Counted from the first letter of the stretch, positions 8,149-17,516 are shown. The stretch: 64,000 nucleotides of DNA from Acidobacteriota bacterium (GCA_013289765.1 JABCZI010000003.1:310001-374000); one strand, 5' to 3'. Notes: a model not told the origin generated them from the letters alone. Made by a program: numbers and translations.

Positions 8149-10501
8149 TGTCTGTATCCCCGGAACAAGTGTATTTAAGGGTGTGCGTTTTCAAAGTGTA
8201 TGAACCACCAGAAGCGGGCTTATCCGTGAAGACTTCAGTCAGGTCGCTCTCCCCCGTACTTCCTGGACAAAGCGGACTACAGAACCCGAATTGATCGTCA
8301 AAGTATCCTCCCCCCGATGTCGAGACTGGCGCGAACGGAGTGGGCGCGCCCAGGTTAAGCTGATTCGTGGCTGTGAGGCCTAGGGTTTCGCTAATTATTG
8401 AATTGTCGTCCGCGATGTTCGTTCCGTTTTGGTCGGTAACAATCTTTTGCACGCGTCGGTACCAGCCCGCCTGGCCGGAGGGACAAGCGGGACTCGATGT
8501 CGAGCTCATAGCGTAGTTACTGATCGTACTAAGGATTTTTGAATCGGTCGGCACCTGCACCGTGCCTGGAGTGGAGACTTGGGGAGGAAGCAAGGGACAC
8601 GCGGGCGCAACATACAGTGCGCAATATTTCCCATTTGCAGTTTCCTTCGGGCCGGTCGCAGTCACAGTCAAGCTTCCACTCGATACGCCTTTAACTAGTC
8701 CTGCACTAACTGTTGCCACGGCAGTGGCGCTGCTAGCCCAAGAACTGTTCCCGGTGATGTTGTATTGCGTGCCGTTCACATATTGAGAGTACATCTGGAG
8801 TTGGTGTGTTCCGCTCACCGCAACAGCAAATGGATCATCAACGATAAAGAAATCCGAAGGTCCGACGCAATTCGAGCACATCATGATGCAGGTGGCCTTA
8901 ACTACGTTATAAGTTCCTGCGCCCATGGCGACGAGAATGTGTTGGTTTTCGCCTTTGGGGCCGGAGAGACGCGCACTGCCCTCGTGAATGGACGCAGGCA
9001 CAACATCGCCCTCGGCGTCGGGAATCTGATTGTGAACGATCTCTGACACGTTAAACATATACGTCGCCCGCGGTCCAATATGGATAGGAAACCCATAGTG
9101 CCCGCCTGTAAAGAAGAGGGTGAAGACGAAATCCTGAGCTTCGTCGGCGGGATTCCACAGAGTCACCATAGTGTCATCGCCGTCGCCGATGCTCCAGTAG
9201 GAGAGTGATCGAGCCTGGCTTTCCTGAATCCCAGCGGAGCCGACCTCGAAGACATAAGTATTTTTCTTATCCACGCTGCCACTGGCGACCAGCAACGCCT
9301 GAATCGGGCCCCCTTGAACGTCCAGAACCAGATTAAAGCTGCCGTTGAAATTTTTTAGGCCAGCGGCGGCGAGGAGCACGGAAAGGTTGAGGCTGTGGGT
9401 TTGGTAAGGAGCAAGCTGAATCGCACTCAATCGGGCCGAGTGCGGACCTGCGCCCTCCATCCACCAAAGGGTTGGGATCACGGAAATAAGCTGACTGGAG
9501 GTATTGCGCATGACGGAGTAGGGAGAAAAGGTCGTTCCTTCGGGGAACGACATCATGGGATCAGCAGCCCCCGTCATCAGCCCAAGGGCTGCATAGCTTG
9601 AGGCCGGTAAATCCTCCTGCATCGTAGCCGACAATCTCAATGGCAGCGCGGCAGAGTACCCCGTAGCAATGTCTTCAAGTCCGCCATTCGCGATCAGATC
9701 GTCTTCGGAGCCGCCATAGGTGATCCGAACCCCTCCCTCTAAGGCAGCACTCTGGTGAAGCTCGGACAATCGAATTAGCTTGGTGCCGTGAGGCGAGACT
9801 GTAATTGTCTGTTCGGCGACTGGGATGGATTGATTGTCACTCACCTGCACGCTGGCGGAAATAGCTTGGGCCGAAACGTTCGAAAGCGCGACGAAACCGG
9901 TCACGTTAGGCTCTTGCTTCCACCACATTCCTTCGAGGACGTGTTGCTGTGCCCTTGTTCCCGTATCTTGTGCTTGCGCCTTCGGCGGCGAATCAGGCCG
10001 GAGATTGTAGGCGTAAATTACGCTATGAGGGACATCGACGTTTTGCACGGTTACGCATAGTGCGTCCCACGACCAGCGATATTGGATCTCCACGTACCCC
10101 ATGAGCGTCGCCCAGGACGCGATTCCTTTATCCGCGAGCGCCTGATTGATGCTGATGACTGCGATGCCAGCAGGATCGAGCTTGACTTCTTTCAGCGGAT
10201 ACTCTCGCCCGTTGCTGAGATGCAAAATCGGCGTGACCGTGATGGGATCGGTTTCGACATCATTTTTGAGATAGATGGCCGACTTAAAGTTGGCGTCGAT
10301 CATCCACAGGCCACCAATCATGGAGCGCAGTGTGGCAGGCGTATGCCACGGCAGTGGCTTCTCAACTCGCGGAGCAACGGGCTGGTGCGGGGCGAGTACC
10401 TTTGCTTGTTGGGCTGCCAGGGTTGCAGTAAGAAGGGTCAAAAGTGAGAGCGGGAGAAGGTGAGTACCAAAACATTGCAGGCGAGCAGAGCGGAAAAACA
10501 T
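8138..10501 (-). CDS. Large secreted protein with Big_2-type Ig-like domain
   Basis: A 787-residue protein. The ATG at 10501 was chosen because GGAGG lies about 8 bases upstream and the signal peptide (FGTHLLPLSLLTLLTATLAA) then follows. The frame extends 20 codons further 5' without such support. The long beta-rich N-terminal region (to about residue 560) is not recognised. Around residue 610-660 (TQYNITGNSSWASSATAVAT followed by VSAGLVKGVSSGSLTVTAT) is a bacterial Ig-like Big_2 fold. This points to an extracellular adhesion or scaffold role. It heads the three-gene operon inside the tRNA-Val element. Confidence 0.75.
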   Translation of the reverse strand: MFFRSARLQCFGTHLLPLSLLTLLTATLAAQQAKVLAPHQPVAPRVEKPLPWHTPATLRSMIGGLWMIDANFKSAIYLKNDVETDPITVTPILHLSNGREYPLKEVKLDPAGIAVISINQALADKGIASWATLMGYVEIQYRWSWDALCVTVQNVDVPHSVIYAYNLRPDSPPKAQAQDTGTRAQQHVLEGMWWKQEPNVTGFVALSNVSAQAISASVQVSDNQSIPVAEQTITVSPHGTKLIRLSELHQSAALEGGVRITYGGSEDDLIANGGLEDIATGYSAALPLRLSATMQEDLPASSYAALGLMTGAADPMMSFPEGTTFSPYSVMRNTSSQLISVIPTLWWMEGAGPHSARLSAIQLAPYQTHSLNLSVLLAAAGLKNFNGSFNLVLDVQGGPIQALLVASGSVDKKNTYVFEVGSAGIQESQARSLSYWSIGDGDDTMVTLWNPADEAQDFVFTLFFTGGHYGFPIHIGPRATYMFNVSEIVHNQIPDAEGDVVPASIHEGSARLSGPKGENQHILVAMGAGTYNVVKATCIMMCSNCVGPSDFFIVDDPFAVAVSGTHQLQMYSQYVNGTQYNITGNSSWASSATAVATVSAGLVKGVSSGSLTVTATGPKETANGKYCALYVAPACPLLPPQVSTPGTVQVPTDSKILSTISNYAMSSTSSPACPSGQAGWYRRVQKIVTDQNGTNIADDNSIISETLGLTATNQLNLGAPTPFAPVSTSGGGYFDDQFGFCSPLCPGSTGESDLTEVFTDKPASGGSYTLKTHTLKYTCSGDTDNGQ

Positions 10502-11063
10502 TTTCCCAGCCTCCAAAAGGATTAACCACTCGGTCCCTTGGGCCCTCGGTGCCGTGTGCACCGATACTCAGCGCAGTCCGCACTTGCGCGGTCAACTGAT
10601 TTGGGAAAGCTACCGAGAGGAATACGAGAATCGAGTTTCCCCTTGGTAAAGTGCCAGCGACTTTATACGCGTCAGGATATCGTGTCAAGTTTTCTTTTCG
10701 AACTCATTTTTATTTCGGAAGATCTCGACGCAACCGCACTTCTGATTTTACGAGCGGAGCGTATGGGACCTTTTTAGAACGAATTTCTCGCGGCATGTGG
10801 ATACTCAGCTTGTTCAGAGTCAACTGGCATACACTTCTTCGAGCGTTATGGAGGATTCGCGCTTCGGAGTGATGCTATTGAGGGACGCCAGGACTTTGGC
10901 GAGTTTGATTTTTTCCTTGCGGGGCATCGTTTTATTTTGGTGCCTAACTGGTGCCGAGGCCGCGGTAAACGCGGGTAAATGGGGGCAATTCATCGGCGCC
11001 CGACTCGCGCTAAGTTCCAGAAAAACCTACATAGGGGCAATCCCGAGGCATACAGTTGTTGGT
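10502..11063. other. Intergenic right end of the element, no gene seen
   Basis: About 560 bases without a convincing gene. It should hold the promoter of the minus-strand secreted-protein operon. An inverted repeat (CGGTGC-CGTGT-GCACCG, 10547-10563) and the right copy of the GGTGCC-containing repeat (10938-10955) are visible. The segment 10680-10720 is AT-rich relative to its surroundings. Confidence 0.45.
10938..10955 (+). repeat. Right copy of TGGTGCCTAACTGGTGCC, possible recombinase arm site
   Basis: Matches the left copy at 2288-2306 apart from one missing C. It lies about 110 bp inside the right attachment repeat in the same orientation. Confidence 0.55.
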
Positions 11064-11093
11064 CAGGCGCTCTAACCAGCTGAGCTAACCGCC
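11064..11093 (-). repeat. Right attachment repeat: displaced 5' half of a tRNA
   Basis: Thirty bases copy the acceptor, D-arm and anticodon-stem start of tRNA-Val. They are followed by unrelated sequence where the anticodon arm should finish, so no tRNA can fold here. Relative to the intact gene it lacks one D-loop base. The base just outside the repeat, which would be nucleotide 1 of the tRNA, is A instead of G. This looks like decay after displacement. Confidence 0.75.
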
Positions 11094-11326
11094 TTTCGTA
11101 CCGTTGCGCGAAGCCCGTTGTCCCAGAGTTTTCCGGGACATACGCGGTCAGGCTCGATTGATGGGCAAGAGCGCGAATGGCGCTTTAGTGAGTGTACGCG
11201 AGCGGCAAAAAATCGGTCAAACGCGAGCCGTCTTCCGGACTCGAGCAGATCGATCTGAAAACAAACCGAAGGAGATCGAGCGTCAGGTGTCGCGTGCACG
11301 TCCCTTTGTCCTGCTAGACTGACGCC

Positions 11327-12232
11327 GTGCGCCGCCTCATCGTCAACGCAGATGATTTCGGGTTCACCGCTGGGGTCAACCGCGCTGTCATCGAAAGTCA
11401 CACACGCGGAATCGTGACTTCCTCCACGCTGATGGCAAACGGGCGCGCCTTCGATGAGGCGGTAATTTTGGCCAAAACTGTTCCTCGTCTCAGCGTGGGT
11501 TGCCACGTAGTCCTGATTGATGGCGAACCGGTGCTTGATGCAGAACAGCTGCCTTCCATCGCTGTGGTTAATTCGGGCCCCGGCCGATTCCGGGACGGTC
11601 TGAAATGGTTTGCGGCTCGGGCTCTGGCGGGGAGCATGGATGCGGACGAGATTGAACAGGAGGCCTGCGCTCAGATCCGCAAAATTCAGGCGGCAGGCCT
11701 GACAGTCTCCCATATCGACACTCACAAGCACACGCACGTGTTTCCCGCGGTGCTGCGGCCTTTGCTGCGCGCTGCGCGGACGTGCGGTGTGCGCGCCGTG
11801 CGCAATCCGTTCGGGCCGCGCAAGCCGCTTCGGTCCAGCGACTTGTTCAGGCGCCCGGGCCTATGGACGCGCTATGCCGAAGTAAAACTTCTTCGCGCCC
11901 TTGCCGCCAAATTCCGCGACGCGGCTAAGCGAGCTGGCCTGATCACACCGGACGGCACGCTCGGCATTGTCGTGACTGGCTCGCTGGATGCGCAGCTCTT
12001 CCGTGCCATTGCAGCGGTCATTCCAGAAGGCACGTGGGAATTCGTTTGCCATCCGGGTTATAACGATGACGACCTGAAGCGGGCGGATACGCGGCTGCGT
12101 GAATCGCGGGAAACGGAGTTGCGCGTTCTCACCATGCCTGAGGCGCGAGAGCTGTTGTCGAGTCAGGGAATTGCATTGATCTCGTATCACGATTTGGGTG
12201 CGACCGAAAGCAAGCCATCCCCTTCTCAATAA
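11327..12232 (+). CDS. ChbG/HpnK (YdjC-family) carbohydrate deacetylase
   Basis: A 301-residue protein from a GTG start. It shows the family's metal-site motifs: NADDFG near the N-terminus, a His-rich SHIDTHKHTH block around residue 125-135, and EFVCHPGYNDDD near residue 240. YdjC proteins remove acetyl groups from N-acetylated sugars such as chitooligosaccharides. The HpnK subgroup is found with hopanoid genes, but none are seen here, so the substrate is open. It is the first chromosomal gene right of the element. No strong ribosome site precedes the GTG. Confidence 0.85.
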   Translation: MRRLIVNADDFGFTAGVNRAVIESHTRGIVTSSTLMANGRAFDEAVILAKTVPRLSVGCHVVLIDGEPVLDAEQLPSIAVVNSGPGRFRDGLKWFAARALAGSMDADEIEQEACAQIRKIQAAGLTVSHIDTHKHTHVFPAVLRPLLRAARTCGVRAVRNPFGPRKPLRSSDLFRRPGLWTRYAEVKLLRALAAKFRDAAKRAGLITPDGTLGIVVTGSLDAQLFRAIAAVIPEGTWEFVCHPGYNDDDLKRADTRLRESRETELRVLTMPEARELLSSQGIALISYHDLGATESKPSPSQ

Positions 12233-12339
12233 AGGTACGCCATCATTCTTCAAACTTTCGTAACCTTAGGGAAAACCTGCGGTAGAGGTATGATTGCGTT
12301 AGAACTGACTAAGAGGAATCCGGCTTGGGGGCCCTTATT

Positions 12340-13020
12340 ATGTCTGCCTCGGGCGCAGCACCGCGTGCCATCTTGGAGCTCCGCCTTCGTGTCTGGGGCA
12401 TGGGCGCTGACAACCAACCTTTTCACCAGAATGCCACCGCCCAGAATATAAGTAGAACGGGCGCGTGCATTTGCGGTTTCGAGCATAAGGTAAAAGTGGG
12501 CGACGTCATCGGCGTCCAATACGAAACAAAAAAGGCCCGCTGCAAAGTAATTTGGGTGATGGAAGCTGGAGCATTGAAGAAAGTTCAGGTGGGAGTTGAG
12601 TTAGTAGTAGACCAGGAATGCCCATGGCTTTCTCAATTGCCCGAAGAAATGCGAGGTGCCCTCCCGCCTGGCGCGCACGCCAATCGCCGAAGATTTCAAC
12701 GGCATAAAATCTCTTTTCCGGTGGAACTTCGCGACGAGCGCGTGAATACGCCCATGCGGGTGAATGCCACCGATGTCAGCGGAAACGGCTGCTACATCGA
12801 AACTGTTATGCCGTTTCCCGTCTCCACCCTGCTGCGGCTCGATTTCTGGATCGACCAAGAGCGTATTTCCGGCTCAGCCGAAGTACGCACGCGCGATCCT
12901 GGAGTTGGCATGGGAATCGAATTCACAGGTCTCAAGGAAGAATTAAAGCGAGCCCTCCAGTCTCATTTGGACAAACTAGACCCGGGGATGTCCGCGCAAA
13001 AACAAACACCGTCGCAATAG
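12340..13020 (+). CDS. Tandem PilZ-domain protein (predicted c-di-GMP receptor)
   Basis: A 226-residue cytoplasmic protein with two PilZ-like domains. The first (about 10-95) has NISRTGACICG but a weak Arg motif. The second (about 115-215) has the full signature: RRRFQRH, then DVSGNGCYIE and a hydrophobic strand region. The RxxxR and D/NxSxxG motifs bind cyclic di-GMP in characterised PilZ proteins, so the second domain is probably the active receptor. The ATG at 12340 is preferred over an upstream TTG. It stands alone between the deacetylase and bshA, so the regulated process cannot be read from context. Confidence 0.85.
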   Translation: MSASGAAPRAILELRLRVWGMGADNQPFHQNATAQNISRTGACICGFEHKVKVGDVIGVQYETKKARCKVIWVMEAGALKKVQVGVELVVDQECPWLSQLPEEMRGALPPGAHANRRRFQRHKISFPVELRDERVNTPMRVNATDVSGNGCYIETVMPFPVSTLLRLDFWIDQERISGSAEVRTRDPGVGMGIEFTGLKEELKRALQSHLDKLDPGMSAQKQTPSQ

Positions 13021-13181
13021 TTCAGCGCCGAATCTCGCGCGCGTCAATTTCTTCGCGTCCAATCCATGGCGCATCGGACGGCTTTTCCCATCCGCACCCT
13101 GTAGAATGTGCATCGTCTCCGGTTTGCAGCCATCGAATAACAAACCTTGCTGTAACAGCCGAAGAAAGCGGAGTTCACGGA

Positions 13182-14324
13182 ATGAGAATCGGGATCACGT
13201 GTTATCCCACGTACGGCGGCAGCGGCGTGGTGGCGACGGAACTTGGGCTGGAACTGGCCCAGCGCGGGCATGAGATTCACTTCATCTCCTACGCTCAGCC
13301 GATTCGTCTGCGCGGCCAGGAACCCAATATTCATTACCACGAAGTCGAGGTATCGCGGTATCCGCTGTTCGATTATCCGCCGTACGATCTCGCTCTTGCC
13401 ACGCGCATGGCTGAGGTGGCGCAGTTATACGATCTAGACTTGCTCCACGTTCACTATGCAATTCCACACTCTGTGAGCGCCTTGCTGGCCCGGCAAATGC
13501 TGGCGGATGGTCCGCGGGGCCGCCGGCTGCCTTTCGTCACAACCCTGCATGGCACCGACATTACTCTGGTAGGGCTGGACCGCTCCTACCTGCCTATCAC
13601 GCGCTACTCCATCGATCAGAGCGACGGTGTCACCGCCATTTCCAACTACCTGCGCGACCGCACCATGCGGGTTTTCGACGTGAAGAAGGAAATCGAAGTC
13701 ATCTACAACTCGGTGAATTGCGATGTGTATACCAGGATTAAGCATCCTGAGAAGCTCCGTGCTGAGTATGCTCCCAACGGTGAGAAGTTGCTGGTGCACC
13801 TTTCCAACTTTCGGCCGGTGAAGCGGCTTTCCGATGTGATCGAGATTTTCGACCGCGTGCGAAAAGAAATTCCTTCAAAGTTACTGCTGATTGGCGACGG
13901 TCCGGACCGTTCGGTGGCGGAATGGATGGCGGTGCAAAAAGGCATCCACGAAGATGTGCTGTTTCTCGGCAAGCAGGACCAGGTGCAGGAGAAACTAGGA
14001 ATCAGCGACATTCTGCTCATGCCGAGCGAGTTGGAATCCTTTGGCCTGGCGGCGCTGGAGGCCATGGCCTGTGAAATGGTGCCGATTGCAACCCGCACCG
14101 GCGGCGTACCCGAAGTAATTGAAGATGGAGTCAGCGGATACTTAGCAGATGTTGGAGATGTGGATACGATGGCGCGCCATGCGATTACACTTCTGACCGA
14201 TGAAAGCCGGTTGCGAGCGATGGGCAAGGCAGCTCGAGAGATGGCACGATCGCGATTCTGTGCCAGTAAGATCGTTCCGCAGTACGAAGATTTTTATCGA
14301 CGGGTACTCGAGCGCTCTTCGTAG
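13182..14324 (+). CDS. bshA: N-acetyl-alpha-D-glucosaminyl L-malate synthase (bacillithiol biosynthesis)
   Basis: A 380-residue GT4-family glycosyltransferase, close to the usual BshA length. The N-terminal CYPTYGGSGVVATELG glycine-rich loop, HVHYAIPHS and TLHGTDITLVG match BshA. The C-terminal GT-B half has the ESFGLAALEAMACE donor-binding motif and GGVPEVIEDG. It transfers GlcNAc from UDP-GlcNAc to L-malate, the first step to bacillithiol, a low-molecular-weight thiol. bshB and bshC are not in the window. Its 3' end overlaps the convergent histidine kinase gene by 31 bp. Confidence 0.92.
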   Translation: MRIGITCYPTYGGSGVVATELGLELAQRGHEIHFISYAQPIRLRGQEPNIHYHEVEVSRYPLFDYPPYDLALATRMAEVAQLYDLDLLHVHYAIPHSVSALLARQMLADGPRGRRLPFVTTLHGTDITLVGLDRSYLPITRYSIDQSDGVTAISNYLRDRTMRVFDVKKEIEVIYNSVNCDVYTRIKHPEKLRAEYAPNGEKLLVHLSNFRPVKRLSDVIEIFDRVRKEIPSKLLLIGDGPDRSVAEWMAVQKGIHEDVLFLGKQDQVQEKLGISDILLMPSELESFGLAALEAMACEMVPIATRTGGVPEVIEDGVSGYLADVGDVDTMARHAITLLTDESRLRAMGKAAREMARSRFCASKIVPQYEDFYRRVLERSS

Positions 14325-15634
14325 AAAGCTTCCGGAATCGCACCCATGGCTTGCAACAGCGGCAACCGGATGCGCACCAGCGTTCCCTTCTCTTCCCCGC
14401 TATCGATGGTCATGCGCGCCGTGTCGCCGTATAACACTTGAAGCCGTTCCGAAATATTAGCCATACCAATGCCGGCTCCACGAGTATTTCGCGGCTGCGT
14501 GGCCGCCATGCCGACGCCATCGTCTTCCACTTCAATAATTAACAATGAATCCGACAGGCGACTTCGCAGATAGATACTTCCGCCCTCTACCATGGACGAG
14601 AGTCCATGCTTGATCGAGTTTTCGACCAGCGGCTGTAAGAGCATGCTGGGAACCATGACGTCGAGCGAAGCCGGTTCCAGTTCCTTCACCACCCGCAGTT
14701 TATCTTGCCCAAAACGCACTACCTCGATGTCGAGATAGTTGTCGATAAATTCGACCTCTTCGCGCAGCGGAACGAAGGAATCCGTGCTGTTGAGCAAACG
14801 CCGGAGAATTGTGGCCAGCTTTGAAATCACTTCACGAGCCGTATCTGGATCGAAGCGCACCAGAGAAGAAATCGAATTCAGCGTATTGAAAAGGAAATGA
14901 GGATTGATCTGGTTCTGCAGCGCCTCCATGCGGGCGTGCAGCAGCAAGCGTTCCTGCTCTTCCAGTTTGATCTGAATGCGGACGCTATTGAATATCTTGA
15001 GCTCAATTCCAATAGCCATCGCAGAAGCCGCATAAATCGCGGCCTCTACCCAAAGATTGTTGCTGTCCAGGCTGAAAATGGAACTTGGAAAATATCGCGA
15101 GAGCTCGCTTTGTACAAAGCGGAGTCCGATGATGGTGGTAAAAAACATGATTTGCCAGTCGAACAGGCGTGGCGTTGGCAAGTTGCGGCGAATCAGGCGA
15201 TAGATGCTGAGATCGATGAAAGGAGAGAATGACCAGATGTCATCTTTGTCGTGCGCCATGGTGCGGAGCTGGCCGGCAATGAAACCGCAAAGCGCGCAGA
15301 AGGGCAGCGCGGCCCATTCCCCGTAGATCACGGCGGGGACCGCCATGAGTGCGCCCCCCAGTACGCCAGCCCAGCGCCCGCCAATCGCACCCAGCAAGAG
15401 GGCGGTTTCGAACGTGAGATCACCGGCGAGAAAACTCTTGACCGACAGGCGAATCCAGACGCCGATCATGATCGGCAACGCCATGGCCAGGACCAGGTAA
15501 ACTTTCTGCCGGAACACACGTTCTTCGCGGAACAATAGGGACTTGAATTCCTTGGAGCGCACCAAGCTGCTGGAGACGGCCGCGGCCACGCCCAGCTTCA
15601 ACACGAGTTGGATAAGAATCAGGCGCGGTTCCAT
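14294..15634 (-). CDS. LytS/YehU-type membrane sensor histidine kinase
   Basis: About 446 residues. The N-terminal half is a multi-helix membrane domain (5TMR-LYT-like; AMALPIMIGVWIRLSV, LLGAIGGRWAGVLGGALM). This is followed by the His_kinase domain with NPHFLFNTLNSISSLVRFD, where the phospho-accepting His lies. An ATPase domain with VPSMLLQPLVENSIKHGL and a glycine-rich GAGIGMANI box ends the protein. Partners are normally LytTR-type response regulators, but none is encoded nearby. It follows gpmI by 30 bp on the same strand and is probably co-transcribed. The ATG at 15634 is preferred to an upstream TTG at 15649. Neither has a strong ribosome site. Confidence 0.88.
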   Translation of the reverse strand: MEPRLILIQLVLKLGVAAAVSSSLVRSKEFKSLLFREERVFRQKVYLVLAMALPIMIGVWIRLSVKSFLAGDLTFETALLLGAIGGRWAGVLGGALMAVPAVIYGEWAALPFCALCGFIAGQLRTMAHDKDDIWSFSPFIDLSIYRLIRRNLPTPRLFDWQIMFFTTIIGLRFVQSELSRYFPSSIFSLDSNNLWVEAAIYAASAMAIGIELKIFNSVRIQIKLEEQERLLLHARMEALQNQINPHFLFNTLNSISSLVRFDPDTAREVISKLATILRRLLNSTDSFVPLREEVEFIDNYLDIEVVRFGQDKLRVVKELEPASLDVMVPSMLLQPLVENSIKHGLSSMVEGGSIYLRSRLSDSLLIIEVEDDGVGMAATQPRNTRGAGIGMANISERLQVLYGDTARMTIDSGEEKGTLVRIRLPLLQAMGAIPEAFYEERSSTRR

Positions 15635-15664
15635 GGGATTCAATGGCAATTATCCGATCAAACT

Positions 15665-17299
15665 CTATTTCACCACATCAGCCCTCACACCGTTTTTCAA
15701 AAGCGAGCGCAAATCCTGACCCGTCATTTCTTTCGGTTCATCGATTCCAAGCATACCCAGCAAGGTGGGCGAAATATCACGCAGCGAACCCTTGGGCTTC
15801 AGCGTAAATTCTTTCGCATTTTCCGCGACGACGATGAATGGCACGGGATTCGTGGTGTGTGCCGTGTGCGGGCCGCCCGTGGCGGGATCAATCATCATCT
15901 CCGCATTCCCGTGATCAGCGGTGATGAGCATAGCGCCACCTTTGGCGCGTATCGCAGTTTCGATACGGCCCAGGCAAGCGTCGACGGTTTCGACTGCCTT
16001 CACCGTCGGCTCAATCTTGCCGGAGTGGCCGACCATATCTGCATTTGCGAAGTTCACGATGATGACGTCAAACGTCCCCTCTTCCGCGGCTTTTATGACG
16101 GCATCGGCAATGCCGGCGGCGCTCATCTCCGGTTTGAGATCGTAAGTCGCAACTTTGGGCGACTGCACCATCAACCGTTCTTCTCCAGGAAACGGCTGTT
16201 CGACGCCCCCATTAAAGAAATATGTAACGTGCGCATATTTCTCTGTCTCCGCAATGCGCAGGTTGCGCATATTGAGGCCGCCCATTACGTTCGCCAGAAT
16301 ATTCGCCATCGATTCCGGAGGAATCACCACCGGCAGGCTGAAGTTCTTGTCGTACTGTGTCATGCAAACGTACTGGAGATTTTTGGGAACACGGTCGCGC
16401 GAAATTGTGGAATCGAGATCCGCCGCGCCTGGAAGGTCGCTGCCGCCTTTCTCGTTCAATCCGCTGTTACGCGCCAGGGCTCGCGTGATTTGTCGGACAC
16501 GATCGGCGCGGAAATTGATACAGATACAGGCATCATTATCGCGGATGGTAGCGAGCGGCTGCCCGGACTTATCGGTGCAGACAAATGGAATGACAAATTC
16601 GTCGGTCACATCTTTGTTGTAAGAATCCTTCATCGCCTGCACTGGATCCGCGCACTTCCCGCCCTCGGCATCGGCGAAGACCATCGCGTTGTAGGCCTTG
16701 GCGATGCGCTCCCAGCGTCGGTCGCGATCCATGGCGTAGTAGCGGCCGCTCACGCTGGCGATCTTGCCGGAGTTGAATTCGCGCATCTTCTGCTGCAATT
16801 GTTCGAGATAACCGGCTCCGTTGGTGGGCAGCGTATCCCGGCCATCCATGAAAGCGTGCACAAATACGCGATCGACGCCGTTTTCTTTCGCCATCTTCAG
16901 CAATGCGTAGAGATGAGCCTGCTGCGAGTGCACTCCGCCATCGGAGAGCAGGCCGAACAGATGTAATCTTCGCTCGCCTTCGCGGGCATGTTTCATCGCC
17001 GCCATCAGCACCGGATGCGAAAAGAACTCGCCATTTTGAATCATCAGGTCGATGCGCGTGATGTCCATGTGCACGATGCGTCCGGCGCCGATGTTGAGAT
17101 GTCCCACCTCGCTGTTCCCCATCTGGCCCTCAGGCAGGCCGACGAAAGGCCCGCTGGTATGGATCAGCGTGTTGGGATATTCGCGCAGCAGACGGTCGTA
17201 GGTAGGCTTGCGCGCGAGCGCGATGGCGTTGGCTTTGGTTTCGGCACGGTAACCCCAGCCGTCCAGAATGATGAGAACCAGTGGTTTTGGTCTAGGCAT
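15665..17299 (-). CDS. gpmI: 2,3-bisphosphoglycerate-independent phosphoglycerate mutase
   Basis: A 544-residue member of the alkaline phosphatase superfamily. It interconverts 3- and 2-phosphoglycerate in glycolysis and gluconeogenesis with two Mn2+ ions. The N-terminal ILDGWG supplies the metal-binding Asp13, and [16 protein letters not shown] supplies the phosphoserine nucleophile Ser63. [20 protein letters not shown] and [10 protein letters not shown] complete the two active-site halves. Length is slightly above the usual 510-515. Enolase, the next glycolytic step, lies 3 kb away on the same strand. Confidence 0.96.
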   Translation of the reverse strand: MPRPKPLVLIILDGWGYRAETKANAIALARKPTYDRLLREYPNTLIHTSGPFVGLPEGQMGNSEVGHLNIGAGRIVHMDITRIDLMIQNGEFFSHPVLMAAMKHAREGERRLHLFGLLSDGGVHSQQAHLYALLKMAKENGVDRVFVHAFMDGRDTLPTNGAGYLEQLQQKMREFNSGKIASVSGRYYAMDRDRRWERIAKAYNAMVFADAEGGKCADPVQAMKDSYNKDVTDEFVIPFVCTDKSGQPLATIRDNDACICINFRADRVRQITRALARNSGLNEKGGSDLPGAADLDSTISRDRVPKNLQYVCMTQYDKNFSLPVVIPPESMANILANVMGGLNMRNLRIAETEKYAHVTYFFNGGVEQPFPGEERLMVQSPKVATYDLKPEMSAAGIADAVIKAAEEGTFDVIIVNFANADMVGHSGKIEPTVKAVETVDACLGRIETAIRAKGGAMLITADHGNAEMMIDPATGGPHTAHTTNPVPFIVVAENAKEFTLKPKGSLRDISPTLLGMLGIDEPKEMTGQDLRSLLKNGVRADVVK

Positions 17300-17516
17300 A
17301 TTTGAGAAGATTCGAGATTTTGTCCGATGAACAGATTACATCGTCAAAGACATGTTTTGACGGTTGGATGTTCCTTGAACGAAATTATATTTACTCTTTC
17401 GTTATTTGGGTTTTCCACGCTGCGCATTGAAAGAAACAGTTGAGAACACGCGATTCTAATTCTGTTAGTTCGCGCGTCGAGATACGTTTATACTGCCGTC
17501 AAGGAGAACAAATAAA

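Larger units (their letters stand above)
2243..11093. mobile_element. Putative tRNA-Val-integrated element (about 8.85 kb)
   Basis: The segment is bounded on the left by the 5' half of an intact tRNA-Val and on the right by a near-copy of that half (11064-11093). Just inside the left end lie a tyrosine recombinase and an excisionase-like gene, followed by small DNA-binding-like proteins and a phage-like remnant. A three-gene secreted-protein operon fills the right part. This is the layout of an integrated phage satellite or genomic island. Boundaries are inferred from the direct repeats. No replication or packaging gene is recognisable, so it may be defective or depend on a helper. Confidence 0.7.

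Noticed and set aside
11064-11093. A second functional tRNA gene
   Set aside because: Only the 5' half is present. The anticodon arm, T-arm and 3' acceptor strand are missing, so it is a remnant.
11072-11737. 221-codon minus-strand frame running through the right attachment repeat
   Set aside because: Antisense to the YdjC-family deacetylase and without coding character.
15608-16966. Long open frame on the plus strand, 452 codons
   Set aside because: It lies wholly antisense to the clear gpmI gene, has no signature or ribosome site, and His/Arg-rich translation typical of GC-rich antisense frames.
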